In this document: piece by piece, positions 1 to 16,249 of the stretch | How positions within the stretch are numbered: position 1 is the first letter of the stretch | How the letters are laid out: the number at the start of each line of letters is the position of its first letter | From: Megachile rotundata | Lineage: Eukaryota > Arthropoda > Insecta > Hymenoptera > Megachilidae | Reading direction: 5' to 3' | NCBI RefSeq assembly: GCF_050947335.1 | Contig: NW_027473343.1 | Coordinates: 930,001-994,000, forward strand | DNA: 64,000 bases | Made by a program: the position numbers and the translations under genes | The notes under the pieces: model-generated | Seen by the model: the letters and a program-made list of their open reading frames with translations, nothing else | Told to the model about the DNA's origin: nothing | Databases searched by the model: none

Positions 1-3000
1 TCACAATCATACAATCGCTTTCATACAATCGCAATCATACAATCACAATCATACAATCACAATCGTACAATCACAATCATACAATCACAATCATACAATC
101 ACAATCATACAATCACAAAAATACAATCATAATCATACAACCACAATCATACTATCGCAATCATACAATCGCAATCATACCATCACAATCATACAGTCAC
201 AACCATACAATCATAATCATACAATCGCAATCATACAATCATAATCATACAATCACAATCATACAATCGCAATCATACAATCACAATCATACAATCACAA
301 TCATACTATCGCAATCATACAATCACAATCATACAATCACAATCATACAATCACAATCATGCAATCACAATCATGCAATCACAATCATACAATCACAATC
401 ATACAGTCACAATCATACAATCACAATCACACAATCACAATCATACTATCGCAATCATACAATCGCAATCATACCATCACAATCATACAGTCACAACCAT
501 ACAATCATAATCATACAATCACAATCATACAATCATAATCATACAATCGCAATCATACAATCGCAATCATACAATCACAATCATACAATCACAATCATAC
601 TATCGCAATCATACAATCACAATCATACAATCACAATCATACAATCACAATCATACAATTACAATCATACAATCACAATCATACAATCACAATCATACAA
701 TCACAATCATACAATCACAATCATACAATCACAATCATACAATCACAATCATACAATCACAATCATACAATCACAGTCATACAATCACAGTCATACAATC
801 GCAATCCTACAATTACAATCTCCAAAATACAATCTCCCAAATACAATCATACAATCACAATCATACAATCATAATCATACAATTACAATCATACATCACA
901 ATCATACAATCACAATCATACAATCGCAATCATACAACTACCATCACCCAAATACAATCATACAATCACAATCATGCAATCACAATCATACAATCACAAT
1001 CATACAATCACAATCATACAATCACAATCATACATACAAAATCATGCAATGTCAATCATACAATCACAATCATGCAATCACAATCATATAATTACAATCA
1101 TACAATCACAATCATACAATCACAATCATACATACAAAATCATGCAATCTCAATCATACAATCACAATCATGCAATCACAATCATACAATCATAATAATA
1201 CAATGACAATCATACAATCACAATCATACAATCACAATCATACAATCACAATCATACAATCACAATCATACAATCACAATCATACAATCACAATCATACA
1301 ATCACAAAAATACAATCATAATCATACAATCACAATCTTACAATCACAATCATACAATCACAATCATACAATCACAGTCATACAATCACAGTCATACAAT
1401 CGCAATCCTACAATTACAATCTCCAAAATACAATCTCCCAAATACAATCATACAATCACAATCATACAATCATAATCATACAATTACAATCATACATCAC
1501 AATCATACAATCACAATCATACAATCGCAATCATACAACTACCATCACCCAAATACAATCATACAATCACAATCATGCAATTACAATTATACAATCCCAT
1601 TCATACAATCGCAATCTTACAATCGCAATCATACAATCACAATCATACAATCACAAAAATACAATCATAATCATACAATCACAATCATACAATCGCAATC
1701 ATACAATCACAATTGTACTATCACAATCATACAATCACAATCATACAATCACAATCATACATTCAAAGTCATGCAATCACAATCATACAATCACAATCAT
1801 GCAATCACAATCGTACAATCGCAATCATACAATCACAATCATACAATCACAATCATACTATCGCAATCATACAATCACAATCATACAATCACAATCATTC
1901 AATCACAATCATACAATCCCATTCATACAATCGCAATCTTACAATCACAATCATACAATCACAATCTTACAATCACAATCATACAATCAGAAAAATACAA
2001 TCATAATCATACAATCACAATCATACAATCGCAATCATACAATCACAATCATACTATCACAATCATACAATCACAATCATACAATCACAATCATGCAATG
2101 ACAATCATACAATCCCATTCATACAATCGCAATCTTACAATCACAATCATACAATCACAATCATACAATCACAATCATACAATCAATATCATACAATCAC
2201 AATCATACAATCACAATCATGCAAACACAATCATACAATCACAATCATACTATCACAATCATACAATCACAATCATACAATCACAATCATACATTCAAAG
2301 TCATGCAATCACAATCATACAATCACAATCATGCAATCACAATCATACAATCGCTTTCATACAATCGCAATCATACAATCACAATCATACAATCACAATC
2401 ATACATTCAAAGTCATGCAATCACAATCATACAATCACAATCATGCAATCACAATCGTACAATCACAATCGTACAATCATAATCGCACAATCACAATCGC
2501 ACAATCACAATCATACAATCACAGTCATACAATCACAATCATACAATCACAATCATACTATCACAATCATACAATCACAATCATACAATCACAATCATAC
2601 AATCAATATCATACAATCACAATCATACAATCACAATCATGCATCACAATCATACAATCACAATCATACTATCACAATCATACAATCACAATCATACAAT
2701 CACAATCATACATTCAAAGTCATGCAATCACAATCATACAATCACAATCATGCAATCACAATCGTGCAATCACAATCGTACAATCACAATCGCACAATCA
2801 CAATCGCACAATCACAATCATACAATCACAGTCATACAATCACAATCATACATTCACAATCATACTATCCCAATCATACAATCACAATCATACAATCAAT
2901 ATCATACCATCACAATCATACAATCACAATCATGCAATCACAATCATACAATCGCTTTCATACAATCGCAATCATACAATCACAATCATACAATCACAAT

Positions 3001-3504
3001 CGTACAATCACAATCATACAATCACAATCATACAATCACAATCATACAATCACAAAAATACAATCATAATCATACAACCACAATCATACTATCGCAATCA
3101 TACAATCGCAATCATACCATCACAATCATACAGTCACAACCATACAATCATAATCATACAATCACAATCATACAATCATAATCATACAATCACAATCATA
3201 CAATCGCAATCATACAATCACAATCATACAATCACAATCATACTATCGCAATCATACAATCACAATCATACAATCACAATCATACAATCACAATCATGCA
3301 ATCACAATCATGCAATCACAATCATACAATCGCTTTCATACAATCGCAATCATACAATCACAATCATACAATCACAATCGTACAATCACAATCATACAAT
3401 CACAATCATACAATCACAATCATACAATCACAAAAATACAATCATAATCATACAATCACAATCATACGATCGCAATCATACAATCACAATCATACCATCA
3501 CAAT
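1..3504. repeat. Left mosaic block of the satellite
   Basis: This is satellite only. It holds two TCC/TCCC marker blocks, 13-bp units at 891, 1492 and 2639, and the marker unit with CGCTTTC at about 17, 2350, 2953 and 3331. Its first part matches 11.2-12.4 kb. The stretch from 974 recurs at 12180 and that from 1170 recurs at 12376, both at a spacing of 11,206 bp. A one-unit length difference appears before the 13-bp unit at 1492 (its partner at 12712 is 11,220 bp away). Open frames here, such as 1771-3069, are repeat artefacts. Confidence 0.85.
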
Positions 3505-5393
3505 CATACAATCACAATCATACAATCATAATCATACAATTACAATCATACATCACAATCATACAATCACAATCATACAATCGCAATCATACAACTACCA
3601 TCACCCAAATACAATCATACAATCACAATCATACAATCACAATCGTACAATCACAATCATACAATCACAATCATACAATCACAATCATACTATCACAATC
3701 ATACTATCGCAATCATACAATCGCAATCATACCATCACAATGATACAGTCACAACCATACAATCATAATCGTACAACCACAATCGCACAATCACAATCGC
3801 ACAATCACAATCATACAATCACAGTCATACAATCACAATCATACAATCACAATCATACTATCACAATCATACAATCACAATCATACAATCACAATCATAC
3901 AATCAATATCATACAATCACAATCATACAATCACAATCATGCAATCACAATCATACAATCGCTTTCATAGAATCGCAATCATACAATCACAATCATACAA
4001 TCACAATCATACAATCACAGACATACAATCACAATCTTACAATCACAATCATACAATCACAATCATACAGTCACAATCATACAATCACAATCACACAATC
4101 ACAATCATACTATCGCAATCATACAATCGCAATCATACCATCACAATCATACAGTCACAACCATACAATCATAATCATACAATCACAATCATACAATCAT
4201 AATCATACAATCGCAATCATACAATCGCAATCATACAATCACAATCATACAATCACAATCATACTATCGCAATCATACAATCACAATCATACAATCACAA
4301 TCATACAATCACAATCATACAATTACAATCATACAATCACAATCATACAATCACAATCATACAATCACAATCATACAATCACAATCATACAATCACAATC
4401 ATACAATCACAATCATACAATCACAATCATACAATCACAATCATACAATCACAATCATACAATCACAATCATGCAATCACAATCATACAATCACAATCAT
4501 ACAATCGCAATCCTACAATTACAATCTCCAAAATACAATCTCCCAAATACAATCATACAATCACAATCATACAATCTTAATCTTACAATCACAATCATAC
4601 AATCACAATCATACAATCACAACCATACAATCACAATCTTACAATCACAATCATACTATCACAATCATACAATCACAATCATACAATCACAATCATACTA
4701 TCACAATCATACAATCACAATCATACAATCACAATCATACAATCACAGTCATACAATCACAATCCTACAATCACTATCATACTATCACAATCATACAATC
4801 ACAATCATACAATCACAGTCATACAATCACAATCTTACAATCACAATCATACAATCACAATCATACAATCACAGTCATACAATTACAGTCATACAATCAC
4901 AATCTTACAATCACAATCATACATTCAAAATCATGCAATCACAATCATACAATCACAATCATACATTCAAAGTCATGCAATCACAATCATACAATCACAA
5001 TCATGCAATCACAATCGTACAATCACAATCGTACAATCACAATCGCACAATCACAATCGCACAATCACAATCATACAATCACAGTCATACAATCACAGTC
5101 ATACAATCACAATCATACTATCACAATCATAAAATCACAATCATACAATCACAATCATACAATCAATATCATACAATCTTAATCATACAATCACAATCAT
5201 GCAATCACAATCAGACAATCGCATTCATACAATCGCAATCATACAATCACAATCATACAATCACAATCGTACAACCACAATCATACAATCACAATCATAC
5301 AATCACAATCATACAATCACAATCATACAATCACAAAAATACAATCATAATCATACAATCACAATCATACAATCGCAATCATTCAATCACAAT
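3505..5393. repeat. 1,889-bp tandem duplication, copy A
   Basis: First copy of a tandem pair. Barcode positions 3548, 3939, 4471 and 5199 recur exactly 1,889 bp downstream. The period equals 135 units minus one base, as expected with one 13-bp unit (3548) per copy. Reading the two copies side by side I found two single-base differences: 3931 (T) against 5820 (C), and 4577 (T) against 6466 (A). The left edge is approximate because the flanking repeats resemble each other. Confidence 0.88.
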
Positions 5394-7210
5394 CATACAA
5401 TCACAATCATACAATCATAATCATACAATTACAATCATACATCACAATCATACAATCACAATCATACAATCGCAATCATACAACTACCATCACCCAAATA
5501 CAATCATACAATCACAATCATACAATCACAATCGTACAATCACAATCATACAATCACAATCATACAATCACAATCATACTATCACAATCATACTATCGCA
5601 ATCATACAATCGCAATCATACCATCACAATGATACAGTCACAACCATACAATCATAATCGTACAACCACAATCGCACAATCACAATCGCACAATCACAAT
5701 CATACAATCACAGTCATACAATCACAATCATACAATCACAATCATACTATCACAATCATACAATCACAATCATACAATCACAATCATACAATCAATATCA
5801 TACAATCACAATCATACAACCACAATCATGCAATCACAATCATACAATCGCTTTCATAGAATCGCAATCATACAATCACAATCATACAATCACAATCATA
5901 CAATCACAGACATACAATCACAATCTTACAATCACAATCATACAATCACAATCATACAGTCACAATCATACAATCACAATCACACAATCACAATCATACT
6001 ATCGCAATCATACAATCGCAATCATACCATCACAATCATACAGTCACAACCATACAATCATAATCATACAATCACAATCATACAATCATAATCATACAAT
6101 CGCAATCATACAATCGCAATCATACAATCACAATCATACAATCACAATCATACTATCGCAATCATACAATCACAATCATACAATCACAATCATACAATCA
6201 CAATCATACAATTACAATCATACAATCACAATCATACAATCACAATCATACAATCACAATCATACAATCACAATCATACAATCACAATCATACAATCACA
6301 ATCATACAATCACAATCATACAATCACAATCATACAATCACAATCATACAATCACAATCATGCAATCACAATCATACAATCACAATCATACAATCGCAAT
6401 CCTACAATTACAATCTCCAAAATACAATCTCCCAAATACAATCATACAATCACAATCATACAATCATAATCTTACAATCACAATCATACAATCACAATCA
6501 TACAATCACAACCATACAATCACAATCTTACAATCACAATCATACTATCACAATCATACAATCACAATCATACAATCACAATCATACTATCACAATCATA
6601 CAATCACAATCATACAATCACAATCATACAATCACAGTCATACAATCACAATCCTACAATCACTATCATACTATCACAATCATACAATCACAATCATACA
6701 ATCACAGTCATACAATCACAATCTTACAATCACAATCATACAATCACAATCATACAATCACAGTCATACAATTACAGTCATACAATCACAATCTTACAAT
6801 CACAATCATACATTCAAAATCATGCAATCACAATCATACAATCACAATCATACATTCAAAGTCATGCAATCACAATCATACAATCACAATCATGCAATCA
6901 CAATCGTACAATCACAATCGTACAATCACAATCGCACAATCACAATCGCACAATCACAATCATACAATCACAGTCATACAATCACAGTCATACAATCACA
7001 ATCATACTATCACAATCATAAAATCACAATCATACAATCACAATCATACAATCAATATCATACAATCTTAATCATACAATCACAATCATGCAATCACAAT
7101 CAGACAATCGCATTCATACAATCGCAATCATACAATCACAATCATACAATCACAATCGTACAACCACAATCATACAATCACAATCATACAATCACAATCA
7201 TACAATCACA
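5394..7210. repeat. 1,889-bp tandem duplication, copy B
   Basis: Second copy of the pair, with its 13-bp unit at 5437, ten-unit tract at 6220-6359 and TCC/TCCC marker near 6401. It matches the first copy nearly base for base until about 7,210, where an ATAATAC variant and an inserted unit end the match. The near identity points to a recent duplication. Confidence 0.87.
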
Positions 7211-9400
7211 ATAATACAATCACAATCATACAATCACAAAAATACAATCATAATCATACAATCACAATCATACAATCGCAATCATACAATCACAATCATA
7301 CTATCACAATCATACAATCACAATCATACAATCACAATCATACATTCAAAGTCATGCAATCACAATCATACAATCACAATCATGCAATCACAATCGTACA
7401 ATCACAATCGTACAATCATAATCGCACAATCACAATCGCACAATCACAATCATACAATCACAGTCATACAATCACAATCATACAATCACAATCATACTAT
7501 CACAATCATACTATCACAATCATACAATCACAATCATACAATCACAATGATACAATCAATATCATACAATCACAATCATACAATCACAATCATGCATCAC
7601 AATCATACAATCACAATCATACTATCACAATCATACAATCACAATCATACAATCACAATCATACATTCAAAGTCATGCAATCACAATCATACAATCACAA
7701 TCATGCAATCACAATCGTGCAATCACAATCGTACAATCACAATCGCACAATCACAATCGCACAATCACAATCATACAATCACAGTCATACAATCACAATC
7801 ATACAATCACAATCATACTATCACAATCATACAATCACAATCATACAATCACAATCATACAATCAATATCATACAATCACAATCATACAATCACAATCAA
7901 GCAAACACAATCATACAATCACAATCATACTATCACAATCATACAATCACAATCATACAATCACAATCATACATTCAAAGTCATGCAATCACAATCATAC
8001 GATCACAATCATGCAATCACAATCGTACAATCACAATCGTACAATCACAATTGGACAATCACAATCGCACAACCACAATCATACAATCACAGTCATACAA
8101 TCACAATCATACAATCACAATCATACTATCACAATCATACAATCACAATCATACAATCACAATCATACAATCACAGACATACAATCACAATCATACATTC
8201 ACAATCATACTATCACAATCATACAATCACAATCATACAATCACAATCATACAATCACAATCATACAATCACAATCATACAATCACAAAAATACAATCAT
8301 AATCATACAACCACAATCATACTATCGCAATCATACAATCGCAATCATACCATCACAATCATACAGTCACAACCATACAATCATAATCATACAATCACAA
8401 TCATACAATCATAATCATACAATCACAATCATACAATCGCAATCATACAATCACAATCATACAATCACAATCATACTATCGCAATCATACAATCACAATC
8501 ATACAATCACAATCATACAATCACAATCATGCAATCACAATCATGCAATCACAATCATACAATCGCTTTCATACAATCGCAATCATACAATCACAATCAT
8601 ACAATCACAATCGTACAATCACAATCATACAATCACAATCATACGATCGCAATCATACAATCACAATCATACAATCACAATCATACTATCACAATCATAC
8701 TATCGCAATCATACAATCGCAATCATACCATCACAATCATACAGTCACAACCATACAATCATAATCGTACAATCACAATCGCACAATCACAATCGCACAA
8801 TCACAATCATACAATCACAGTCATACAATCACAATCATACAATCACAATCATACTATCACAATCATACAATCACAATCATACAATCACAATCATACAATC
8901 AATATCATACAATCACAATCATACAATCACAATCATGCAATCACAATCATACAATCGCTTTCATACAATCGCAATCATACAATCACAATCATACAATCAC
9001 AATCATACAATCACAGACATACAATCACAATCTTACAATCACAATCATACAATCACAATCATACAGTCACAATCATACAATCACAATCACACAATCACAA
9101 TCATACTATCGCAATCATACAATCGCAATCATACCATCACAATCATACAGTCACAACCATACAATCATAATCATACAATCACAATCATACAATCATAATC
9201 ATACAATCGCAATCATACAATCGCAATCATACAATCACAATCATACAATCACAATCATACTATCGCAATCATACAATCACAATCATACAATCACAATCAT
9301 ACAATCACAATCATACAATTACAATCATACAATCACAATCATACAATCACCATCATACAATCACAATCATACAATCACAATCATACAATCACAATCATAC
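7211..9400. repeat. Satellite mosaic block with CATTCAAAGTC markers
   Basis: This stretch contains repeated CATTCAAAGTCATG markers, an ATGC-type 13-bp unit at 7592, and runs of TCGCAC and TCGTAC variants. Parts recur near 48.5, 53.6 and 62.0 kb: the marker at 7354 matches 53641 and the 13-bp unit at 7592 matches 53879, both 46,287 bp apart. The right part (8.5-9.2 kb) resembles 10.9-11.7 kb and 62.5-63.4 kb. The longest open frame of the window (7354-9198) lies here and is a repeat artefact. Confidence 0.83.
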
Positions 9401-12310
9401 AATCACAATCATACAATCACAGTCATACAATCACAATCTTACAATCACAATCATACAATCACAATCATACAATCACAATCATACAATCACAGTCATACAA
9501 TCACAATCTTACAATCACAATCATACAATCACAATCATACAATCACAGTCATACAATTACAGTCATACAATCACAATCTTACAATCACAATCATACATTC
9601 AAAATCATGCAATCACAATCATACAATCACAATCATACATTCAAAGTCATGCAATCACAATCATACAATCACAATCATGCAATCACAATCGTACAATCAC
9701 AATCGTACAATCACAATCGCACAATCACAATCGCACAATCACAATCATACAATCACAGTCATACAATCACAGTCATACAATCACAATCATACTATCACAA
9801 TCATAAAATCACAATCATACAATCACAATCATACAATCAATATCATACAATCTCAATCATACAATCACAATCATGCAATCACAATCATACAATCGCATTC
9901 ATACAGTCGCAATCATACAATCACAATCATACAATCACAATCGTACAACCACAATCATACAATCACAATCATACAATCACAATCATACAATCACAATCAT
10001 ACAATCACAAAAATACAATCATAATCATACAATCACAATCATACAATCGCAATCATTCAATCACAATCATACAATCATAATCATACAATCACAATCATAC
10101 GATCGCAATCATACAATCACAATCATACCATCACAATCATACAATCACAATCATACAATCATAATCATACAATTACAATCATACATCACAATCATACAAT
10201 CACAATCATACAATCACAATCATTCTATCGCAATCATACAATCACAATCATACCATCACAATCATACAATCACAACCATACAATCATAATCATACAATCA
10301 CAATAATACAATCACAATCATACAATCACAAAAATACAATCATAATCATACAATCACAATCATACAATCGCAATCATACAATCACAATCATACTATCACA
10401 ATCATACAATCACAATCATACAATCACAATCATACATTCAAAGTCATGCAATCACAATCATACAATCACAATCATGCAATCACAATCGTGCAATCACAAT
10501 CGTACAATCACAATCGCACAATCACAATCGCACAATCACAATCATACAATCACAGTCATACAATCACAATCATACATTCACAATCATACTATCACAATCA
10601 TACAATCACAATCATACAATCACAATCATACAATCACAATCATACAATCACAAAAATACAATCATAATCATACAACCACAATCATACTATCGCAATCATA
10701 CAATCGCAATCATACCATCACAATCATACAGTCACAACCATACAATCATAATCATACAATCACAATCATACAATCATAATCATACAATCACAATCATACA
10801 ATCGCAATCATACAATCACAATCATACAATCACAATCATACTATCGCAATCATACAATCACAATCATACAATCACAATCATACAATCACAATCATGCAAT
10901 CACAATCATGCAATCACAATCATACAATCGCTTTCATACAATCGCAATCATACAATCACAATCATACAATCACAATCGTACAATCACAATCATACAATCA
11001 CAATCATACGATCGCAATCATACAATCACAATCATACCATCACAATCATACAATCACAATCATACAATCAGAATCATACAATTACAATCATACATCACAA
11101 TCATACAATCACAATCATACAATCGCAATCATACAACTACCATCACCCAAATACAATCATACAATCACAATCATACAATCACAATCGTACAATCACAATC
11201 ATACAATCACAATCATACAATCACAATCATACTATCACAATCATACTATCGCAATCATACAATCGCAATCATACCATCACAATCATACAGTCACAACCAT
11301 ACAATCATAATCGTACAATCACAATCGCACAATCACAATCGCACAATCACAATCATACAATCACAGTCATACAATCACAATCATACAATCACAATCATAC
11401 TATCACAATCATACAATCACAATCATACAATCACAATCATACAATCAATATCATACAATCACAATCATACAATCACAATCATGCAATCACAATCATACAA
11501 TCGCTTTCATACAATCGCAATCATAGAATCACAATCATACAATCACAATCATACAATCACAGACATACAATCACAATCTTACAATCACAATCATACAATC
11601 ACAATCATACAGTCACAATCATACAATCACAATCACACAATCACAATCATACTATCGCAATCATACAATCGCAATCATACCATCACAATCATACAGTCAC
11701 AACCATACAATCATAATCATACAATCACAATCATACAATCATAATCATACAATCGCAATCATACAATCGCAATCATACAATCACAATCATACAATCACAA
11801 TCATACTATCGCAATCATACAATCACAATCATACAATCACAATCATACAATCACAATCATACAATTACAATCATACAATCACAATCATACAATCACCATC
11901 ATACAATCACAATCATACAATCACAATCATACAATCACAATCATACAATCACAATCATACAATCACAATCATACAATCACAGTCATACAATCACAGTCAT
12001 ACAATCGCAATCCTACAATTACAATCTCCAAAATACAATCTCCCAAATACAATCATACAATCACAATCATACAATCATAATCATACAATTACAATCATAC
12101 ATCACAATCATACAATCACAATCATACAATCGCAATCATACAACTACCATCACCCAAATACAATCATACAATCACAATCATGCAATCACAATCATACAAT
12201 CACAATCATACAATCACAATCATACAATCACAATCATACATACAAAATCATGCAATCTCAATCATACAATCACAATCATGCAATCACAATCATATAATTA
12301 CAATCATACA
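9401..12310. repeat. Satellite block shared with the right end of the window
   Basis: Barcodes at 9607, 9873, 10080, 10289 and 10446 recur at 61169, 61435, 61642, 61851 and 62008, a constant spacing of 51,562 bp. Farther right the spacing becomes 51,659 bp (10894 to 62553), consistent with seven extra units that include one 13-bp unit in the distant copy. Its own 13-bp units are at 10181, 11090 and 12097. The last part resembles the start of the window. Confidence 0.83.
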
Positions 12311-14404
12311 ATCACAATCATACAATCACAATCATACATACAAAATCATGCAATCTCAATCATACAATCACAATCATGCAATCACAATCATACAATCATA
12401 ATAATACAATGACAATCATACAATCACAATCATACAATCACAATCATACAATCACAATCATACAATCACAATCATACAATCACAATCATACAATCACAAT
12501 CATACAATCACAATCATACAATCACAAAAATACAATCATAATCATACAATCACAATCTTACAATCACAATCATACAATCACAATCATACAATCACAGTCA
12601 TACAATCACAGTCATACAATCGCAATCCTACAATTACAATCTCCAAAATACAATCTCCCAAATACAATCATACAATCACAATCATACAATCATAATCATA
12701 CAATTACAATCATACATCACAATCATACAATCACAATCATACAATCGCAATCATACAACTACCATCACCCAAATACAATCATACAATCACAATCATGCAA
12801 TCACAATTATACAATCCCATTCATACAATCGCAATCTTACAATCGCAATCATACAATCACAATCATACAATCACAAAAATACAATCATAATCATACAATC
12901 ACAATCATACAATCGCAATCATACAATCACAATCGTACTATCACAGTCATACAATCACAATCATACAATCACAATCATACATTCAAAGTCATGCAATCAC
13001 AATCATACAATCACAATCATGCAATCACAATCGTACAATCGCAATCATACAATCACAATCATACAATCACAATCATACTATCGCAATCATACAATCACAA
13101 TCATACAATCACAATCATGCAATCACAATCATACAATCCCATTCATACAATCGCAATCTTACAATCACAATCATACAATCACAATCTTACAATCACAATC
13201 ATACAATCACAAAAATACAATCATAATCATACAATCACAATCATACAATCGCAATCATACAATCACAATCATACTATCACAATCATACAATCACAATCAT
13301 AAAATCACAATCATACATTCAAAGTCATGCAATCACAGTCATACAATCACAATCATACAATCACAATCATGCAATCACAATCGTACAATCACAATCGTAC
13401 AATCACAATCGCACAATCACAATCGCACAATCACAATCATACAATCACAGTCATACAATCACAATCATACAATCACAATCATACTATCACAATCATACAA
13501 TCACAATCATACAATCACAATCATACAATCAATATCATACAATCACAATCATACAATCACAATCATGCAAACACAATCATACAATCACAATCATACTATC
13601 ACAATCATACAATCACAATCATACAATCACAATCATACATTCAAAGTCATGCAATCACAATCATACAATCACAATCATGCAATCACAATCGTACAATCAC
13701 AATCGTACAATCACAATTGCACAATCACAATCGCACAACCACAATCATACAATCACAGTCATACAATCACAATCATACAATCACAATCATACTATCACAA
13801 TCATACAATCACAATCATACAATCACAATCATACAATCAATATCATACAATCACAATCATACAATCACAATCATGCAATCACAATCATACAATCGCTTTC
13901 ATACAATCGCAATCATACAATCACAATCATACAATCACAATCGTACAATCACAATCATACAATCACAATCATACAATCACAATCATACAATCACAAAAAT
14001 ACAATCATAATCATACAATCACAATCATACGATCACAATCATACTATCACAATCATACAATCACAATCATACAATCACAATCATACATTCAAAGTCATGC
14101 AATCACAATCATACAATCACAATCATGCAATGACAATCGTACAATCACAATCGTACAATCACAATCGCACGATCACAATCGCACAATCACAGTCATACAA
14201 TCACAGTCATACAATCACAATCATACAATCACAATCATACTATCACAATCATACAGTCACAATCATACAATCATAATCATACAATCACAATCATACAATC
14301 ATAATCATACAATCACAATCATACAATCGCAATCATACAATCACAATCATACAATCACAATCATACTATCGCAATCATACAATCACAATCATACAATCAC
14401 AATC
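12311..14404. repeat. 2.1-kb satellite block, copy 1 of at least 3
   Basis: This block recurs at 17.35-19.43 kb (spacing 5,037 bp; for example 12376 to 17413, 13677 to 18714 and 14276 to 19313) and from about 54,660 to 56,564 (spacing 42,160 bp; for example 13019 to 55179 and 13677 to 55837). The 5,037-bp spacing is 360 units minus three bases, matching three 13-bp units in the interval. The 42,160-bp spacing is short by 22 bases, matching 22 such units. Some variant units near 13.33 kb are shuffled between copies. Confidence 0.86.
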
Positions 14405-16249
14405 ATGCAATCACAATCATACAATCGCAATCTTACAATCACAATCATACAATCACAATCATACAATCACAATCATACAATCACAAAAATACAATCATAA
14501 TCATACAATCACAATCATACAATCGCAATCATACAATCACAATCATACTATCACAATCATACAATCACAATCATACAATCACAATCATACATTCAAAGTC
14601 ATGCAATCACAATCATACAATCACAATCATGCAATCACAATCATACAATCGCTTTCATACAATCGCAATCATACAATCACAATCATACAATCACAATCGT
14701 ACAATCACAATCATACAATCACAATCATACAATCACAATCATACAATCACAAAAATACAATCATAATCATACAACCACAATCATACTATCGCAATCATAC
14801 AATCGCAATCATACCATCACAATCATACAGTCACAACCATACAATCATAATCATACAATCACAATCATACAATCATAATCATACAATCACAATCATACAA
14901 TCGCAATCATACAATCACAATCATACAATCGCAATCATACTATCGCAATCATACAATCACAATCATACAATCACAATCATACAATCACAATCATGCAATC
15001 ACAATCATACAATCGCTTTCATACAATCGCAATCATACAATCACAATCATACAATCACAATCGTACAATCACAATCATACAATCACAATCATACAATCAC
15101 AATCATACAATCACAAAAATACAATCATAATCATACAATCACAATCATACGATCGCAATCATACAATCACAATCATACCATCACAATCATACAATCACAA
15201 TCATACAATCATAATCATACAATTACAATCATACATCACAATCATACAATCACAATCATACAATCGCAATCATACAACTACCATCACCCAAATACAATCA
15301 TACAATCACAATCATACAATCACAATCGTACAATCACAATCATACAATCACAATCATACAATCACAATCATACTATCACAATCATACTATCGCAATCATA
15401 CAATCGCAATCATACCATCACAATCATACAGTCACAACCATACAATCATAATCGTACAATCACAATCGCACAATCACAATCGCACAATCACAATCATACA
15501 ATCACAGTCATACAATCACAATCATACAATCACAATCATACTATCACAATCATACAATCACAATCATACAATCACAATCATACAATCACAATCATACAAT
15601 CAATATCATACAATCACAATCATACAATCACAATCATGCAATCACAATCATACAATCGCTTTCATACAATCGCAATCATACAATCACAATCATACAATCA
15701 CAATCATACAATCACAGACATACAATCACAATCTTACAATCACAATCATACAATCACAATCATACAGTCACAATCATACAATCACAATCACACAATCACA
15801 ATCATACTATCGCAATCATACAATCGCAATCATACCATCACAATCATACAGTCACAACCATACAATCATAATCATACAATCACAATCATACAATCATAAT
15901 CATACAATCGCAATCATACAATCGCAATCATACAATCACAATCATACAATCACAATCATACTATCGCAATCATACAATCACAATCATACAATCACAATCA
16001 TACAATCACAATCATACAATTACAATCATACAATCACAATCATACAATCACAATCATACAATCACAATCATACAATCACAATCATACAATCACAATCATA
16101 CAATCACAATCATACAATCACAATCATACAATCACAATCATACAATCACAATCATACAATCACAATCATGCAATCACAATCATACAATCACAATCATACA
16201 ATCGCAATCCTACAATTACAATCTCCAAAATACAATCTCCCAAATACAA
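14405..16249. repeat. Satellite mosaic block
   Basis: Only 14-bp units are present, with CGCTTTC markers near 14649, 15012 and 15657, a 13-bp unit at 15231 and a ten-unit homogeneous tract at 16028-16167. Its right half resembles 4.0-4.5, 32.9-33.5 and 57.6-58.4 kb. Confidence 0.82.

Noticed and set aside
3465..3480. CGATCG palindrome as a regulatory or methylation site
   Set aside because: It arises from an A to G change at position 5 next to the common ATCGC variant and recurs because its block is copied. It is useful only as a landmark.
5330..5350. Short A-run (CAAAAATAC) as a transposon tail or poly(A) signal
   Set aside because: It is a recurrent in-register variant of one unit (CACAAAA followed by ATACAATCATAATC) with no target-site duplication or element body beside it.
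7354..9198. Long + strand open frame of 614 codons, with dozens of similar frames of 73-591 codons elsewhere
   Set aside because: All encode the same 14-residue cycle, overlap one another in all three frames, start at ATGC variant units and stop at CATAATC variant units. A stop-free unit whose length is not a multiple of 3 predicts exactly this, so they are not genes.
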